Shown here: positions 1 through 10,500 of the stretch, piece after piece
How the letters are laid out: each line of letters begins with the position of its first letter
Position numbering within the stretch: position 1 is the first letter of the stretch
Source of the DNA: CBDFHC01 sp965247585
GTDB taxonomy: Bacteria; Chloroflexota; Dehalococcoidia; Lucifugimonadales; GCA-2712585
Reading direction: 5' to 3'
Length of the DNA: 64,000 nt
NCBI GenBank assembly: GCA_965247585.1
Contig: CBDFHC010000004.1
Location: 1,054,001 to 1,118,000, forward strand
The notes under the pieces: model-generated
Databases searched by the model: none
Seen by the model: only the letters and a program-made list of their open reading frames with translations
What the model was told of the DNA's origin: nothing
Position numbers and translations under genes: made by a program

Positions 1-306
1 TCGGAAACCTATATGTCGCTGTTTTCGATTGGGATCTTGATCCTCCCATAGCTCGCTGATTAAATCGATTGCAGGTCTTAGTACCAGCCATTTGTGAATC
101 ACTTCAGCAGCTTTTTCGGTCACTTCACCATTAAAGGCCAATCCGCTGGCTTTACAACGGCTGAATAGACCTGGAAGAGACGTGGAAACCTCAGATGGCA
201 TCCATGTGCCTCGATCCGTTTCCATAAAAGCTTTGAATAGCCCTGAGTCTGGGTCGTATCCAACGTAGAATTCTGTGATTGACTCGCCCGGACTAACTGA
301 TTCCAT
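1..306 (-). CDS. Hypothetical protein, C-terminus beyond window edge
   Basis: An open frame starts at an ATG at 306 and stays open to the first base of the window (102 codons). The start is supported by AAGGAG six bases upstream. The visible part begins MESVSPGESITEFYVGYDPD and is rich in short amphipathic stretches. I see no motif I can name. It is the last visible gene of the minus-strand run after the DUF499 ATPase, with a 137-base gap, so it may be an accessory gene of the defence operon. Its base composition is lower in GC than the genes upstream. Confidence 0.6.
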   Translation of the reverse strand, partial: MESVSPGESITEFYVGYDPDSGLFKAFMETDRGTWMPSEVSTSLPGLFSRCKASGLAFNGEVTEKAAEVIHKWLVLRPAIDLISELWEDQDPNRKQRHIGFR

Positions 307-443
307 CTTCAACTCCTTAAGGCTAGTCCCTAGCTTCGGAACCTAGCGTGCCTTCCTTCGAGATTATCAATGTTAGTTCTTGTCAGCATCACCTAAAATC
401 CGTTCCAGTGGCTTGCGTGCCACGTGCTTGGTGATGTCCCGCT

Positions 444-3400
444 CTACTCATTCTCAAACCCGCTATCGTCGAACTTCAAAGTGCGGCTGTTCTCGGTCAC
501 AATCCGAATGACGTGCTCCGGGGCACCGTCCGGGATGCTCGCTTCGATTTCGAGGGTGAGCTTCACGTCCGCTCCGAGGAGGCTCGATAGGTGGGCAATC
601 ACCTCATCGGCAATCTGACTGGCATCTCGGCCGACGCGGGTCGCATCTAGTTTCACTGACCCGTGGTAGCGTTTCGCCTTCGGTTGCGCTGGAGGAATCG
701 GAGGTTCCGATCCGGGAGTGCTAGGCGCTTCCCCTGGCTCTCCCGGCCTCGGGATGTCAACAATGCCAACCCCCTCAACGGGTCGTTCAACTGGGACAGC
801 CTCTGCGACCAGCTGTCGCCGTGCCACATCCGGACGGACGACAAGCCCAGGGTCGGCATCGGATAGGCTGATGCTCTCCATGCTCCGCAGACCACGATAT
901 CTTCCCGCGGCCTCGTCATAGCTCTCTGCGTAGGCGAAGGTGTCCTGCTCCCACGTGAGGAGAGAGATGCCCCCCCGGACGGCATCCAGCAAGACTTTCG
1001 GTTCTTGAAGGCGAGGAAGGTAGGAGTAGCGGCAGAAGTCCTCAATGAGCTGTCTTATGGAGACGTGTTCGCCCCGCCACAAGGGGATTTTGTCCAACTC
1101 CATGCGCAACCTAGTGCCAGCGAAGCTAGTGATCAGCAGTTCGTCGCTTCGCATCCTTCGGCTGGCTCGGTCGGCCAAGGCTCCCTGGCCGGATAGTCGG
1201 ATGGCCTCCCACTTCACCTCGTCCGTGGGGGATGACTGCTTAGGTACAAGCAGCCACTGGTAGGTCTCTCCAATACGACCTCTGACGGCATTGTCGGATT
1301 CCTGCTTACGGGTTTCCGCCTGCTTCACCTGATGGGGTGGGAGGTCGAGTCTCTCTCGGTCAGCGAGAATCGACTCCCATGCCAGATAGCGCCTTACGGC
1401 GTCGTCCAAGTCGTCCAGCCGAGCTTGGTCGGCCGTTAGGAATGCCAGCGTATTCCTGAACAAGCGGGGAGTTGAGCCTCGGTACTCCCATATAGCCTTA
1501 GCTGCCGAAACTGCCCGAGTGTCTCCCTCCTGCTCCCTGGCATGAGGATAGCTGGGTCCGAGAACGACCAAACGGGCGTCATGGTCGTCTTGGACATCCT
1601 GACCGGAATCAGGAAATACATGGACTCCCTTAAAGTCCCCACGAGTTTTGAGGTCTTCGTCGAGGCGCTTCTTTATCTCTCTGTCGACCTTGTCCCGGTC
1701 GCGCCTGTATTCCTCGGCCCTGCTATCCGCCAGTGTCGTCACGGTCGGCTGGGTCGAATACCAGTACCGCGTCCCGTCTTGGTACAGATACGTTGCTGTG
1801 CTGGCCAGCCGCCGCATAGCGTCCCCATATAGCGCAGCCGACTCTCCTGGGTTGACGCAACCCAGCTTGATACGCCGGTCCTCCAACCCCTGGTTCGCAA
1901 CCGAAGGAGTTGGCGCAGAGCCCAGGAATATCGTTCGCGCTACTCTTCGGCAGGCGCTGTATCTCCCAAGGTTGGGCACCTCCCCGTCCGTCCTGTAGGG
2001 CAGGGAGTTGGGTCCGTCGATATCCCGCTCTATCACCGGAGGCCAGTTGTCCGGTAGGTAATGGTTGAGCTCGGACTGGACCGAGGGCTCATCCAGCAGG
2101 ACGTTCGCAGGCATTATCAAAGGGCTGCGATCCCCGTTCTCCCAAAGACTGTGAATCACCGCGGCCATGAGACGCAACACGCCACGGGTCCTCTGGAAGT
2201 TTTGCAGCGTAGACCAGTCTGTATAGAGCCGCTCAAAGACTTCAGGGTGGATCGGGTAGGCGGCTTTGATGCGGTCCTCGTATGCCGTTTCCCCACATTC
2301 AGGCGGAAATTCCTGCCTGTTCTTCCGGTAGAGGTCGCCATAGGCGCGGGCTACGTTATCTCGGAGAACGAAGTTGGCCTCGTCTGTTATGGGCTGGAAG
2401 AGACGCCGCCGCACGATCTCAAAGCTCTCCTCTGCGCTAGCGGACCGCCACGGAGACTCAACCCTGCCTATCACATTCCGCAGGCTGTTGAGGGATTCCC
2501 GGCCACGCACGCCACCAACCTCCACGGCTTCCGTGGCGTCCGTCGCTTCAGAGGCGGGTAGGCTGATGACCAGCAGGCAATTGTTCGCCAGCTTGGCCGA
2601 CTCCGACAATGCCTGGGCGAAGGTGAACTGGGTCTCGAAACTTCCTGCAGGGAGATCGGACTCGTCGTGGAGCTGGCGAGCGTAGGCGACCCACTCATCG
2701 ATGAGTATCAGCGAGGGACCATACTCGTTCAGTAGCTCTCGCAGCGTGTCTCCCGGGTTAGTCGCCCGCTCATCGTCGGCACGTACCCGTTCGTAGGCCT
2801 TCCGGGCTTCCTCTTCACCTCCAGACGCCAGCCCTAGCTGCCAGGCGAGCTCTCCCCACAGCGTCCTCACCTCGGTCCCATCCCCCTTGACGATGGGGTT
2901 GCCTGGGGAGATGCGGTTTCCCACCAGGACGACACGATTGACGGCAGGAAGTTGGGAAGTACCCGCTTCCTGCATCAGGTCATCGACGCCGGACAGCTGG
3001 CCATGCGGGGAACCTGAAAAGAGGTGGAATAGAGCCAGCATCGAGTGGGTCTTGCCACCTCCGAAGTTGGTCTGGAGCTGGACCACCGGGTCGCCCTCGT
3101 TGGCGGAAAGGCGCTTGACGGCGTTGATCAATAGCCGCCGGAGGCTGTCGGTCAAGAATGTACGGCGGTAGAACTCCGCGGGGTCTTGATATTCGGCCAC
3201 CGCCTCGCCGAGGTACACCTGCCATAGGTCAGCTGCGAACTCAGCTTGCTGGTATTGTCCCCCTGCCACGTCCTGATGGGGACTTACGATCTCCCGCCAG
3301 GCAGGAAGTCCGCTTACTGTTTGGCTTTCAGCGACCGGGCTGGTCGTCCGTCGCCTTTGGGTGCGTGCTTGTTCCGCAAAGCGCAGCCGGAGCAACTCCA

Positions 3401-3806
3401 TCTTCATCTTCTCGATTTCGCCAGCCTCAGGCGCAGATATCGAAGTCAAGAGCCTGTACGTCGAGTCCAGCGCCCGGTAGGCGTCGTCCGTGGAAAAGGG
3501 CTCTTGATGCGCCCACCTTGTGCGATGCCCACGCAGTTCTCCGACATACCCCCGCTCCGCTGGCCCGAGAATCTCGCGGAAGACTTGGTTCCAGGTCTCC
3601 CACATGAGGGCCAGGAGGCCAGCGACATCCCACTCGGCCACTGGCCGTTTGGACAACATCGGATCAGTGGTGAAGCGCCGCAGGTCGCTCGCACTAACCT
3701 GGCTGGATGAGAGGGCAGTCTTCATTTCCCGCGCTACGAACGGGCTAAGCCCCTCTTTCAGCAGGTCGAGAGCCTTGCCGACCCTTTCGTTATTGGTGTC
3801 TGCCAT
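444..3806 (-). CDS. DUF499 ATPase with N-terminal Swt1-type HEPN domain (Hma ATPase)
   Basis: A 1120-residue P-loop ATPase. The N-terminal 130 residues resemble the Swt1-type HEPN domain (SPFVAREMKTAL, later RTRWAHQE, an R-x4-H-like RNase motif). A Walker A, NFGGGKT, lies at residues 247-253 and a Walker B-like LILIDEW about 120 residues later. The C-terminal end is a small basic/acidic domain after a proline-rich linker. DUF499 proteins accompany DUF1156 methylases and helicases in the Hma-type defence system, where the ATPase is thought to couple recognition to effector action; that role is inferred from the family. Its start lies 3 bases after the methylase stop, so the two are co-translated. 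The HEPN domain makes an RNA-cleaving effector plausible. Confidence 0.88.
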   Translation of the reverse strand: MADTNNERVGKALDLLKEGLSPFVAREMKTALSSSQVSASDLRRFTTDPMLSKRPVAEWDVAGLLALMWETWNQVFREILGPAERGYVGELRGHRTRWAHQEPFSTDDAYRALDSTYRLLTSISAPEAGEIEKMKMELLRLRFAEQARTQRRRTTSPVAESQTVSGLPAWREIVSPHQDVAGGQYQQAEFAADLWQVYLGEAVAEYQDPAEFYRRTFLTDSLRRLLINAVKRLSANEGDPVVQLQTNFGGGKTHSMLALFHLFSGSPHGQLSGVDDLMQEAGTSQLPAVNRVVLVGNRISPGNPIVKGDGTEVRTLWGELAWQLGLASGGEEEARKAYERVRADDERATNPGDTLRELLNEYGPSLILIDEWVAYARQLHDESDLPAGSFETQFTFAQALSESAKLANNCLLVISLPASEATDATEAVEVGGVRGRESLNSLRNVIGRVESPWRSASAEESFEIVRRRLFQPITDEANFVLRDNVARAYGDLYRKNRQEFPPECGETAYEDRIKAAYPIHPEVFERLYTDWSTLQNFQRTRGVLRLMAAVIHSLWENGDRSPLIMPANVLLDEPSVQSELNHYLPDNWPPVIERDIDGPNSLPYRTDGEVPNLGRYSACRRVARTIFLGSAPTPSVANQGLEDRRIKLGCVNPGESAALYGDAMRRLASTATYLYQDGTRYWYSTQPTVTTLADSRAEEYRRDRDKVDREIKKRLDEDLKTRGDFKGVHVFPDSGQDVQDDHDARLVVLGPSYPHAREQEGDTRAVSAAKAIWEYRGSTPRLFRNTLAFLTADQARLDDLDDAVRRYLAWESILADRERLDLPPHQVKQAETRKQESDNAVRGRIGETYQWLLVPKQSSPTDEVKWEAIRLSGQGALADRASRRMRSDELLITSFAGTRLRMELDKIPLWRGEHVSIRQLIEDFCRYSYLPRLQEPKVLLDAVRGGISLLTWEQDTFAYAESYDEAAGRYRGLRSMESISLSDADPGLVVRPDVARRQLVAEAVPVERPVEGVGIVDIPRPGEPGEAPSTPGSEPPIPPAQPKAKRYHGSVKLDATRVGRDASQIADEVIAHLSSLLGADVKLTLEIEASIPDGAPEHVIRIVTENSRTLKFDDSGFENE

Positions 3807-3809
3807 GAC

Positions 3810-6698
3810 CTACTCCCTATCGAACAAAGTTGCTTGGCGTTCAACGACGGTCCGGCTGGCCAGATCAGAAATCTCCCCCCAGCTCCGGACCAGAGCGTTG
3901 TAGCCGAGTGCTTCCTGGGTACGGTCCTTCAGATCGCAGATCCGGTACAGACGGTATGCCAGGTCCCGTGCTGATTCTGCGTTGGAGCCCAGTTGCGCGA
4001 CCAATTCAGCCGCTGCGCCTTCGCCTTTCTCGTCGTGAACACGGACAAGTTGATGCACGGTCTCCCAGGCACTTAGCCGGGAGTCCCTCTCTGGGTCCCA
4101 GTCGGTGGGTAGTTCGTGGGGGCGGAGGAGGCGGACATTGCCAGCACCAGAATCCAGAATCCCTGCGTCCACCATGCCCGAGACACTAGTGTTCTTGGCG
4201 ATGGAGAGGGTCTCCGCCACGCCGTACTCCCCCTCGGCAAAGCCCAACTGCTCGAACCAGGCCAGCGCCCATCGGGTGTCGGCGTCGAAGTCCCCCTCCT
4301 GCTCGGCCAAAACTTCATCAAGGGTCTGGTTGATTAGGGAAAGGGCCTCACGCACCGTTACTGCCTCCCCACTGGAGTCCAGCACCCCGGCGTAACGGGT
4401 AAACACCCCCATGCCTGGTCCAATGGCGGCCTGGGCCAGGTCCACAGGTGCGATATTGCCTGACTGCATCCGGCGAAGCGCATCGGGCATCTCGGACTTG
4501 AGGGTGTCTACGAATTCACGGCGCGTCGCGACGGGCGCAGCTATGGAACGATGGCGACACGCGAGGACGATGCTGGATGCTAAGGCGTTTGCGCCTTGAT
4601 TGCGCTTTCGATTCTCACGCTCTGTACGCACTGGCCATGTGCCGTTGATGGAGAAGCCGGCGCTGACAACCGCATCGATGAAGGTCGCCCAACCAGTGCT
4701 GGACGTACCCGTGTCGTTTCTGGTTTCCGATTGCTTGAAGGCATAGTAGAGGGTGACAGGAAATGTGGGGTGGCTCTGTGCTACAAGACGCTCCATCGCT
4801 TGAGTCATTCCTGCAAGAAAAAATGCCTCTGCCTCTTGCTTGCCTCCGTGACGGTAGGGCGTAGCTACCAATTCTTCGACTTTGGGCGTTGTCAGGGTAG
4901 CAAGAATGTTTGGGAAGGAAGACCACAGGGAGTTGCGTAACCAGATGTAGAAAAAATCGGATAGGTCGGCATATGGAACGTTGTCGTAGTAGGGTGGATC
5001 AGTAGAAACAACCTTATCTTGACTGGCCGACTGTGAGGCGGCGTCAATCAGTTGGGCATGGCCGAAAGAGTCGGGAATTGCTCCGTTAGACACAAGCCCA
5101 GCCGATGTGTTCTTGACCATACTCTCAAAGGACCCACTGGGGCCGCTGACCGTGTTAGCTTCCGCGTAGTCCCATGACATAGGAAGCGCTTGACGCCCAA
5201 AAGTGTCCCCAGGACATTCGACAGAGACCTTGAATGTACAAAGAGTGCTCGCACGGTTAGCGGTCTTACTAACTGCAAACCCCAAGTACACGCCCACCGC
5301 CTCCGCATACGCCAAGGCCCCGGTGCCACCATCTCGAAGAGGAGTACTGTGATCCTCCATGCCGGCGTTCGCGGCATCGGCACGAATATGCTCTCTGGCT
5401 TCCGTTACCAGGTCTGAGAAGGTAGTCAACGCAACGAGTTGGCGTAGCGTGAAGAGGTCCCGCCACTTGGTCATGCCGTACTCTTGCACTCGGAAGCCGA
5501 GTGCTCGTTCGGGCAGGTCTGTCTCCGGTGTGTTCTTGGGCAACACCGATCGTGCAATAGCTTCTAAATCTTTCGTAGGCTCCAGATACACTCGGCCTCG
5601 ATTGCCTTCAGCAACCACCGCCATCATTCGAGCTCCCATCCGACCAGCCTTTGCTTCGGAGCGTAGGTACTCGAAAGGCATTGGCACACCCGACATCAGA
5701 CAAGTGAAACTGCCTCCACTGCCGGCAGGTTTTGTTCCGCTCTTCGCGGTTTCTGGTAATGTACCGACACTGACAGCGAACCGGTACCCCCCGTCTTCAA
5801 TCACCGGCTGGATATAAGTCTCCTTGTCTTTCCTAGTGGAGAGCACAAAAGAGGACACCAGAGGCACTTCCACGTCGGCGAAGGCCGGGTTTGGGCTCTT
5901 GACGGTACGCGCCCAAAGCCAGGCAATGACGGTGAGCTTCCGTCCCACGTATTGTTGGAGATCCGTCCGATCTCTCGCCACCTCCGCCGTGACCTCGACC
6001 TTTGGGTACAGGTGCCCGATGCGTTTCTCCGCCTCGTCGCGCATCCACTTTCCGTAGTAGCGAACGTCCTCGGCGAGGCCGGAAGCTCCGCTCCAAGATG
6101 CGTTGGTTGATGCCTTGCCTTGCTGGGCTTCCGGGTTGACAGGAGGCTTGCCCGCGAATCGCGGCGGTATCTCGATCATGGCCTTGTTGATGAGCACTGC
6201 CACTGGGTTTAGATCGCTGGCATGAGATTCAAAGCCGAGCCGCTGTGCCTCCAAGGGAATAGCCCCGCCTCCGGCGAAAGGGTCGTGAAAGGCTGGGAGC
6301 TTGTCAGGGATGAACAACTCAGCCGCCCTTGGGTGGTCCTTGTTGTCCTCACAGGTCCGCCGCCAGCTCTTGCGTATCTCCTCCCTCGCCGATTCCAGAA
6401 CCGTTTCGTTGGTGGTGTTCTCCCACTTCACCAATTCTTCGATGATGCGAAAGAGCCGTTGCCGCTCATGGGACTGAGCCTCCTCAGTGGGGAAGAGCTC
6501 GGGGCGCGCCGAAGGGTCGTCCACCATCTGGGCGAAAAGCACAGCGCGGGCTGCCGCAAGGGGCCGCCTAGCCCACCAGAGATGGAGGGTGCTGGGATGC
6601 CCGTGACGTATGGATTTCTCCCTCGCTGAGGCTGCGTTGATGGCCTCCAACGGCAGGGCGACCTCTATCAGCTTCTTCCTGCTAGCTACTTGTTCCAA
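3810..6698 (-). CDS. DUF1156 adenine-specific DNA methyltransferase (Hma methylase)
   Basis: A 962-residue DNA N6-adenine methyltransferase. The N-terminus has the DUF1156 signature (basic helix, then HLWWARRPLAA near residue 39). The SAM-binding motif I reads DPFAGGG at 139-145 and the catalytic motif IV DPPY at 567-570. Between them is a long target-recognition-like insert, usual for this family. In Hma-like operons the methylase is expected to mark host DNA so that the helicase/ATPase pair spares it. The start ATG at 6698 lies just downstream of the NYN gene stop (6708). All catalytic motifs are intact and I see no frameshift. Confidence 0.9.
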   Translation of the reverse strand: MEQVASRKKLIEVALPLEAINAASAREKSIRHGHPSTLHLWWARRPLAAARAVLFAQMVDDPSARPELFPTEEAQSHERQRLFRIIEELVKWENTTNETVLESAREEIRKSWRRTCEDNKDHPRAAELFIPDKLPAFHDPFAGGGAIPLEAQRLGFESHASDLNPVAVLINKAMIEIPPRFAGKPPVNPEAQQGKASTNASWSGASGLAEDVRYYGKWMRDEAEKRIGHLYPKVEVTAEVARDRTDLQQYVGRKLTVIAWLWARTVKSPNPAFADVEVPLVSSFVLSTRKDKETYIQPVIEDGGYRFAVSVGTLPETAKSGTKPAGSGGSFTCLMSGVPMPFEYLRSEAKAGRMGARMMAVVAEGNRGRVYLEPTKDLEAIARSVLPKNTPETDLPERALGFRVQEYGMTKWRDLFTLRQLVALTTFSDLVTEAREHIRADAANAGMEDHSTPLRDGGTGALAYAEAVGVYLGFAVSKTANRASTLCTFKVSVECPGDTFGRQALPMSWDYAEANTVSGPSGSFESMVKNTSAGLVSNGAIPDSFGHAQLIDAASQSASQDKVVSTDPPYYDNVPYADLSDFFYIWLRNSLWSSFPNILATLTTPKVEELVATPYRHGGKQEAEAFFLAGMTQAMERLVAQSHPTFPVTLYYAFKQSETRNDTGTSSTGWATFIDAVVSAGFSINGTWPVRTERENRKRNQGANALASSIVLACRHRSIAAPVATRREFVDTLKSEMPDALRRMQSGNIAPVDLAQAAIGPGMGVFTRYAGVLDSSGEAVTVREALSLINQTLDEVLAEQEGDFDADTRWALAWFEQLGFAEGEYGVAETLSIAKNTSVSGMVDAGILDSGAGNVRLLRPHELPTDWDPERDSRLSAWETVHQLVRVHDEKGEGAAAELVAQLGSNAESARDLAYRLYRICDLKDRTQEALGYNALVRSWGEISDLASRTVVERQATLFDRE

Positions 6699-6707
6699 TC
6701 GCTTCCC

Positions 6708-7337
6708 TCAATTCCAACTAAGTGGCCGAGTTAATATGAAGCCATCCGGTTTAACAACCTGCTCCAGCAGCTGGCTGTCCCTGCAGGCATCCCGGCCTAA
6801 GGTCAGGTACGCGGTGGCGGCGCTTCTCAGACCCGCCGAGTGTCGTCCAGGCGGGAACGCAACTACCGTCCGCTTCGCGGGATAGCGCACCCGGGCATGA
6901 CGCACCGGACCGGCCAGGTCTCCGTCGCCGGAGACGATGATCGCTGTATCGAAGGCGTCGTCCTGGGCGTCTCCAAGTAGTTCAACCGCGATATTCACGT
7001 CTGTCATCTTCTCTTAATATGCCTGCCAGGTCGCCCCACAGGTCTGGCAGCGTTGAGTCTTCGTGTTGTAATACCCGTAGTGGATGTGGAGGTCAGGGAG
7101 AGTAGCGAGAGCCTCCAGGTAGGTATTCTGCCGCGCCGGCTTATACGGGTTTCCCGGTTCAGGTGAGACCCTGGCGGTGAAGTAGCGGACTCCAATTAGC
7201 TCCTGGCCCGTCCGGAGTAGATTGACCGAGAGACGACGAAGGTCGAGCCAGTAATAGCGCCGCCAACCCCTAGCCCTTAGACCGTAGTAGAGGTTGAAGC
7301 CGTCGACGTAGACAATCACCCGCTGCATGGACCCCAC
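6708..7337 (-). pseudogene. NYN-domain (LabA-like) ribonuclease interrupted by an in-frame TAA
   Basis: Two open frames in the same reading frame are separated only by TAA at 7014-7016. Joined, they make one NYN/LabA-type protein of about 209 residues. The first half has YVDGFNLYYG with the first acidic residue and a CQTC zinc-knuckle pair. The second half starts at MTDVNIAVELL and carries VSGDGDL, the other metal-binding aspartates. The family cleaves RNA with a PIN-like fold. One substitution (for example from GAA or CAA) would explain the break, so this is a recent nonsense mutation, a sequencing error, or readthrough. The second half could restart at the ATG at 7007, which follows a GAGAAG ribosome site. 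It sits between helicase and methylase genes. Confidence 0.75.
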
Positions 7338-7411
7338 CTTATGGAATCGTGCGAATACGTTTGGGGGGAGATTCCGCGACTGACCACGCTGGATGAAACG
7401 AGCCCAGCCTG

Positions 7412-7503
7412 TTGATTACTATCACGTAGACGTGCTAGTATTGTGGTACCATCCCGGCGATAGCATCGCTGGGCCGACGCTCCCTCTGGGAGCGTCTCTT
7501 TTT
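7412..7503 (+). ncRNA. Candidate small RNA with own promoter and terminator
   Basis: In the gap between the NYN and helicase genes, the plus strand has a -35-like TTGATT (7412-7417), an 18-base spacer and a -10-like TAGTAT (7436-7441). A hairpin follows at 7453-7473 (9 bp, one G-U), then a 9-bp GC-rich hairpin and a T-run. The predicted transcript is only about 55 bases and is antisense to the defence operon mRNA. The prediction rests on sequence pattern alone. Confidence 0.35.
7476..7503 (+). terminator. Rho-independent terminator
   Basis: Perfect 9-bp stem GACGCTCCC / GGGAGCGTC with a 3-base loop, followed by TCTTTTT. It points along the plus strand although all neighbouring genes are on the minus strand, which is the main argument for a plus-strand transcript here. 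Confidence 0.75.
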
Positions 7504-7518
7504 GTGTCCGGAACACCC

Positions 7519-10500
7519 TCATGACGGCTCCGCGCCCCGGGACAGCAGCTCCGGCAGGTTGTAGTTCACGCTGGTGACGCCGAAGTCCGGCTCCCGGTGG
7601 AACGGCCTTCGCACGTAGCTCACCTGGTCGGCTCCACCATCTTGGAACTCGACGATGGCCAGGATGTAATCCTCCGGCTTGTTCAATGACGTGAGGATCT
7701 CATTCTTCGAGACGGTAACGGTCGTCGCTCCCTGCACTCGTCCCTTCACCTCAATGAAGCGGAGCTTCCCGGTCCCAGACACACGGCTCTCGATGTCGTA
7801 GCCGAGTTTGTCCGTCTCGCGGTCCACAGGATCGAACCCCAAGTTCCGCTCGACCTGCATCACGGCGGCCCTGGCGCGGGCGGCAGCAACTTGGGTGTCT
7901 CTAGCCGCTATAGCCACGGACGGACCCATCATCTTGTGTATGAGACCTGCAGGCACCACGAGCACGCCACCTAGCACGACAGGGGGCAACGGCGACAGTT
8001 GGCGTTCTCGTTGAATCTCCTCCATGCGTTTTTGCATTCTTCCTTGGAGCTGGTCCGCCCGTCGGCGAGCCTCGTCAGAGTTCAGGCGAGCATTGGGCTT
8101 GCCAGCCTGCTCTTGCATCTTTAGGTCGGCGGAGCGGTGGTCCCAATAGGCGATCTCCTTGGTCAATCGTTCCTTGACCGCCGCTTCAGTCTTTGACAGG
8201 AGCTCCAGCTTCCGTGACCGGACCTCTTCAAGGTGCTCAGGCACCACATGCGATACTGCGAATCCGACGGCCTGGGCCTCTAAGTCGCCGCTGATCCAAC
8301 CACACTCAGGTCGCGCGAGCATCTCCTGCGGGTCCGGCTCTCCTTCACGCAAGGGTCGATAGTCGAGATATGGGGCGTAATCCTGGCCGACGGCGTTGCC
8401 TTCGGCGTCGATGGCGACGTACAGCACCCTCTTGGAGATAGTCCGCTGTTCTCCTGAGCGCGTGCGGCTTCCGTCTTGAATACTGTGCTCCAGATAAAGA
8501 AGGGCGCGAGGCTGGTCGCCGGGATCGTTGTCGTCCACCAGCACCGAACCCTGCCTGAGCATCCCACGATAGCGCTCAAGCGTCAGGTCTATGGTCGCGT
8601 CCAAGAGGGGGTGACCTGGTGAGACGAAGGCGGCAGGCGGCTGACCCAGCGGGGCCGTCAGGGATTTCTCGAAGGTTATGCGCTCGTAACGGGGCAGTAC
8701 CGGTTCGCCCAGTCCTATCAGACGGTCCCGGTCGCGCACGTGCGCCGGGACATGGCTCACCTGGTAGCGCCGATGCTCTCTTTCCACCACCCTCCCTCCG
8801 AGCCGCTTGAAAGCCTCAAGGAAGAAGGCTTCCACGTAGTGAGGCTGCAATCGCCTCACGTCGGCGCGCTCCATCTCCTCGCGAACTCGCCGCACCTGGC
8901 TGGAGTCCATCGAGTCCTGGGCCAAGGCGGACTCGTCCAACAGGTCCTGGACCTTGCCCCGGTCGAAGGCGTTGTTTACTACCTGCGTAAGCCGGGCTTG
9001 GACTTCGGGGCGTTCTCCGTATCTGATGGCTTCCAGCAGCAAGTCACGGAGCGACTTGCCCTCGAACTGCACTTTGCCCAGCACGTCGAAGACCTGCCCG
9101 CCCAGGGCCTTGCGGGCTTCCTCCAGCTTCTCCAGCAGCTTGTAGTAGACATCGCCTTCCCTGGTCTCCTCCGCGATCAGGTTCCAGAGGTGGCACACCT
9201 CGGTCTGGCCTATACGGTGAATGCGCCCGAACCTCTGCTCGATGCGGTTGGGGTTCCAGGGCAAGTCGTAGTTCACCATCAGGTGAGCGCGTTGGAGGTT
9301 GATGCCCTCCGAGGCCGCGTCATTGGCCAGAAGAATCCGCACCTCGGGGTCGTGGAGGAAGGACTCCTGGATAGCGCGCCTGTCCTCGCGGCCGACTCCT
9401 CCATGAATCACCACCACCGACTCCTCCCGGCCCAGCAGGGTGGTTATCCGTTGATGGAGGTAATTGAGCGTATCCCGATGTTCAGTGAAGACGACCAGCT
9501 TCTGATGGGGAGAGGGCACAAACGCTTCGTCGGTCCCGTCGACTTTGGCTGTAAACAGCCGGTTGAGCAGCTCAGTGAGCTCCTGCCATTTCTTGTCTTG
9601 ACCCGTAGTCCGCACCGTCTGCGCCAACGATTCGAGCCGGTGCAGACTCAGAATCTCAGCCTCCAGTTCATCCACCGTCCGAGCAGCCGTGGCCCGGTCA
9701 AGTATCTCCGCTTCGGCGACTGCGACCTCCTCTTCAGGGGCGTCCTCCAGGTCCTCGATGTCCTCGTCATCCAGCGCAGGGAAGCCTTCGAGAAGCGGCG
9801 AAACGGTCTGCGAACCACGCTGAAGCAGCTTCAGCTCCCGCAGGCGGCTCTCCAGCCGCTCCTTCCTTCTTCGAAGGGACTGGTAGATGGCCTCGGGCGA
9901 CGACGCAAGCCGCCGTTGGAGGATGGTCAGCGCGAACCCGACGGTACCCGCTCGCCGGTCGTTCTGGAGCGCCTCTGCCCGGTTGAACTCCTCCCGGACA
10001 TACTCCGTCACCTCCCGATACAACCGCGCCTCGCCGTCGGATAGCTTGTAGGGCACCGCGTAGGCTCGGCGCTCCGGGAACAGCGGCGTTGCATCGAATT
10101 TGAACAACTTCTCCTTCACCATGCGGCGCATCAAGTCCGATACATCCGCCGTGTGCACCCCGTCCCGGAAGCGTCCCTCGAAGCGGTCTCCGTCCAAGAG
10201 GGCCATGAAAAGTTGAAAGTCCTCTTCCTTGCCGTTATGCGGGGTCGCCGTCAGCAACAGGAAGTGGCGAGTCCGGCTTGAGAGCAGTTGGCCCAGGTGG
10301 TAACGCTTGGTGTACTTGATCTCGCCGCCGAAGAAGGATGCCGACATCTTGTGGGCCTCATCGCATATGACCAGGTCCCATCCGCCATCGCTGGCCTTCA
10401 GTAGGGCCTGGACATCCTCGTCGCGGGCCAGCTTGTCGAGTCGCGCTATGGCGAGAGGCGTCTCCACGAACCAATTGCCCGTGCGAGCGGCCTCCAGCTT

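Noticed and set aside
8740..10044. Plus-strand open frame of 434 codons inside the helicase gene
   Set aside because: Antisense to an intact helicase with full motifs; no ribosome site and no family resemblance.
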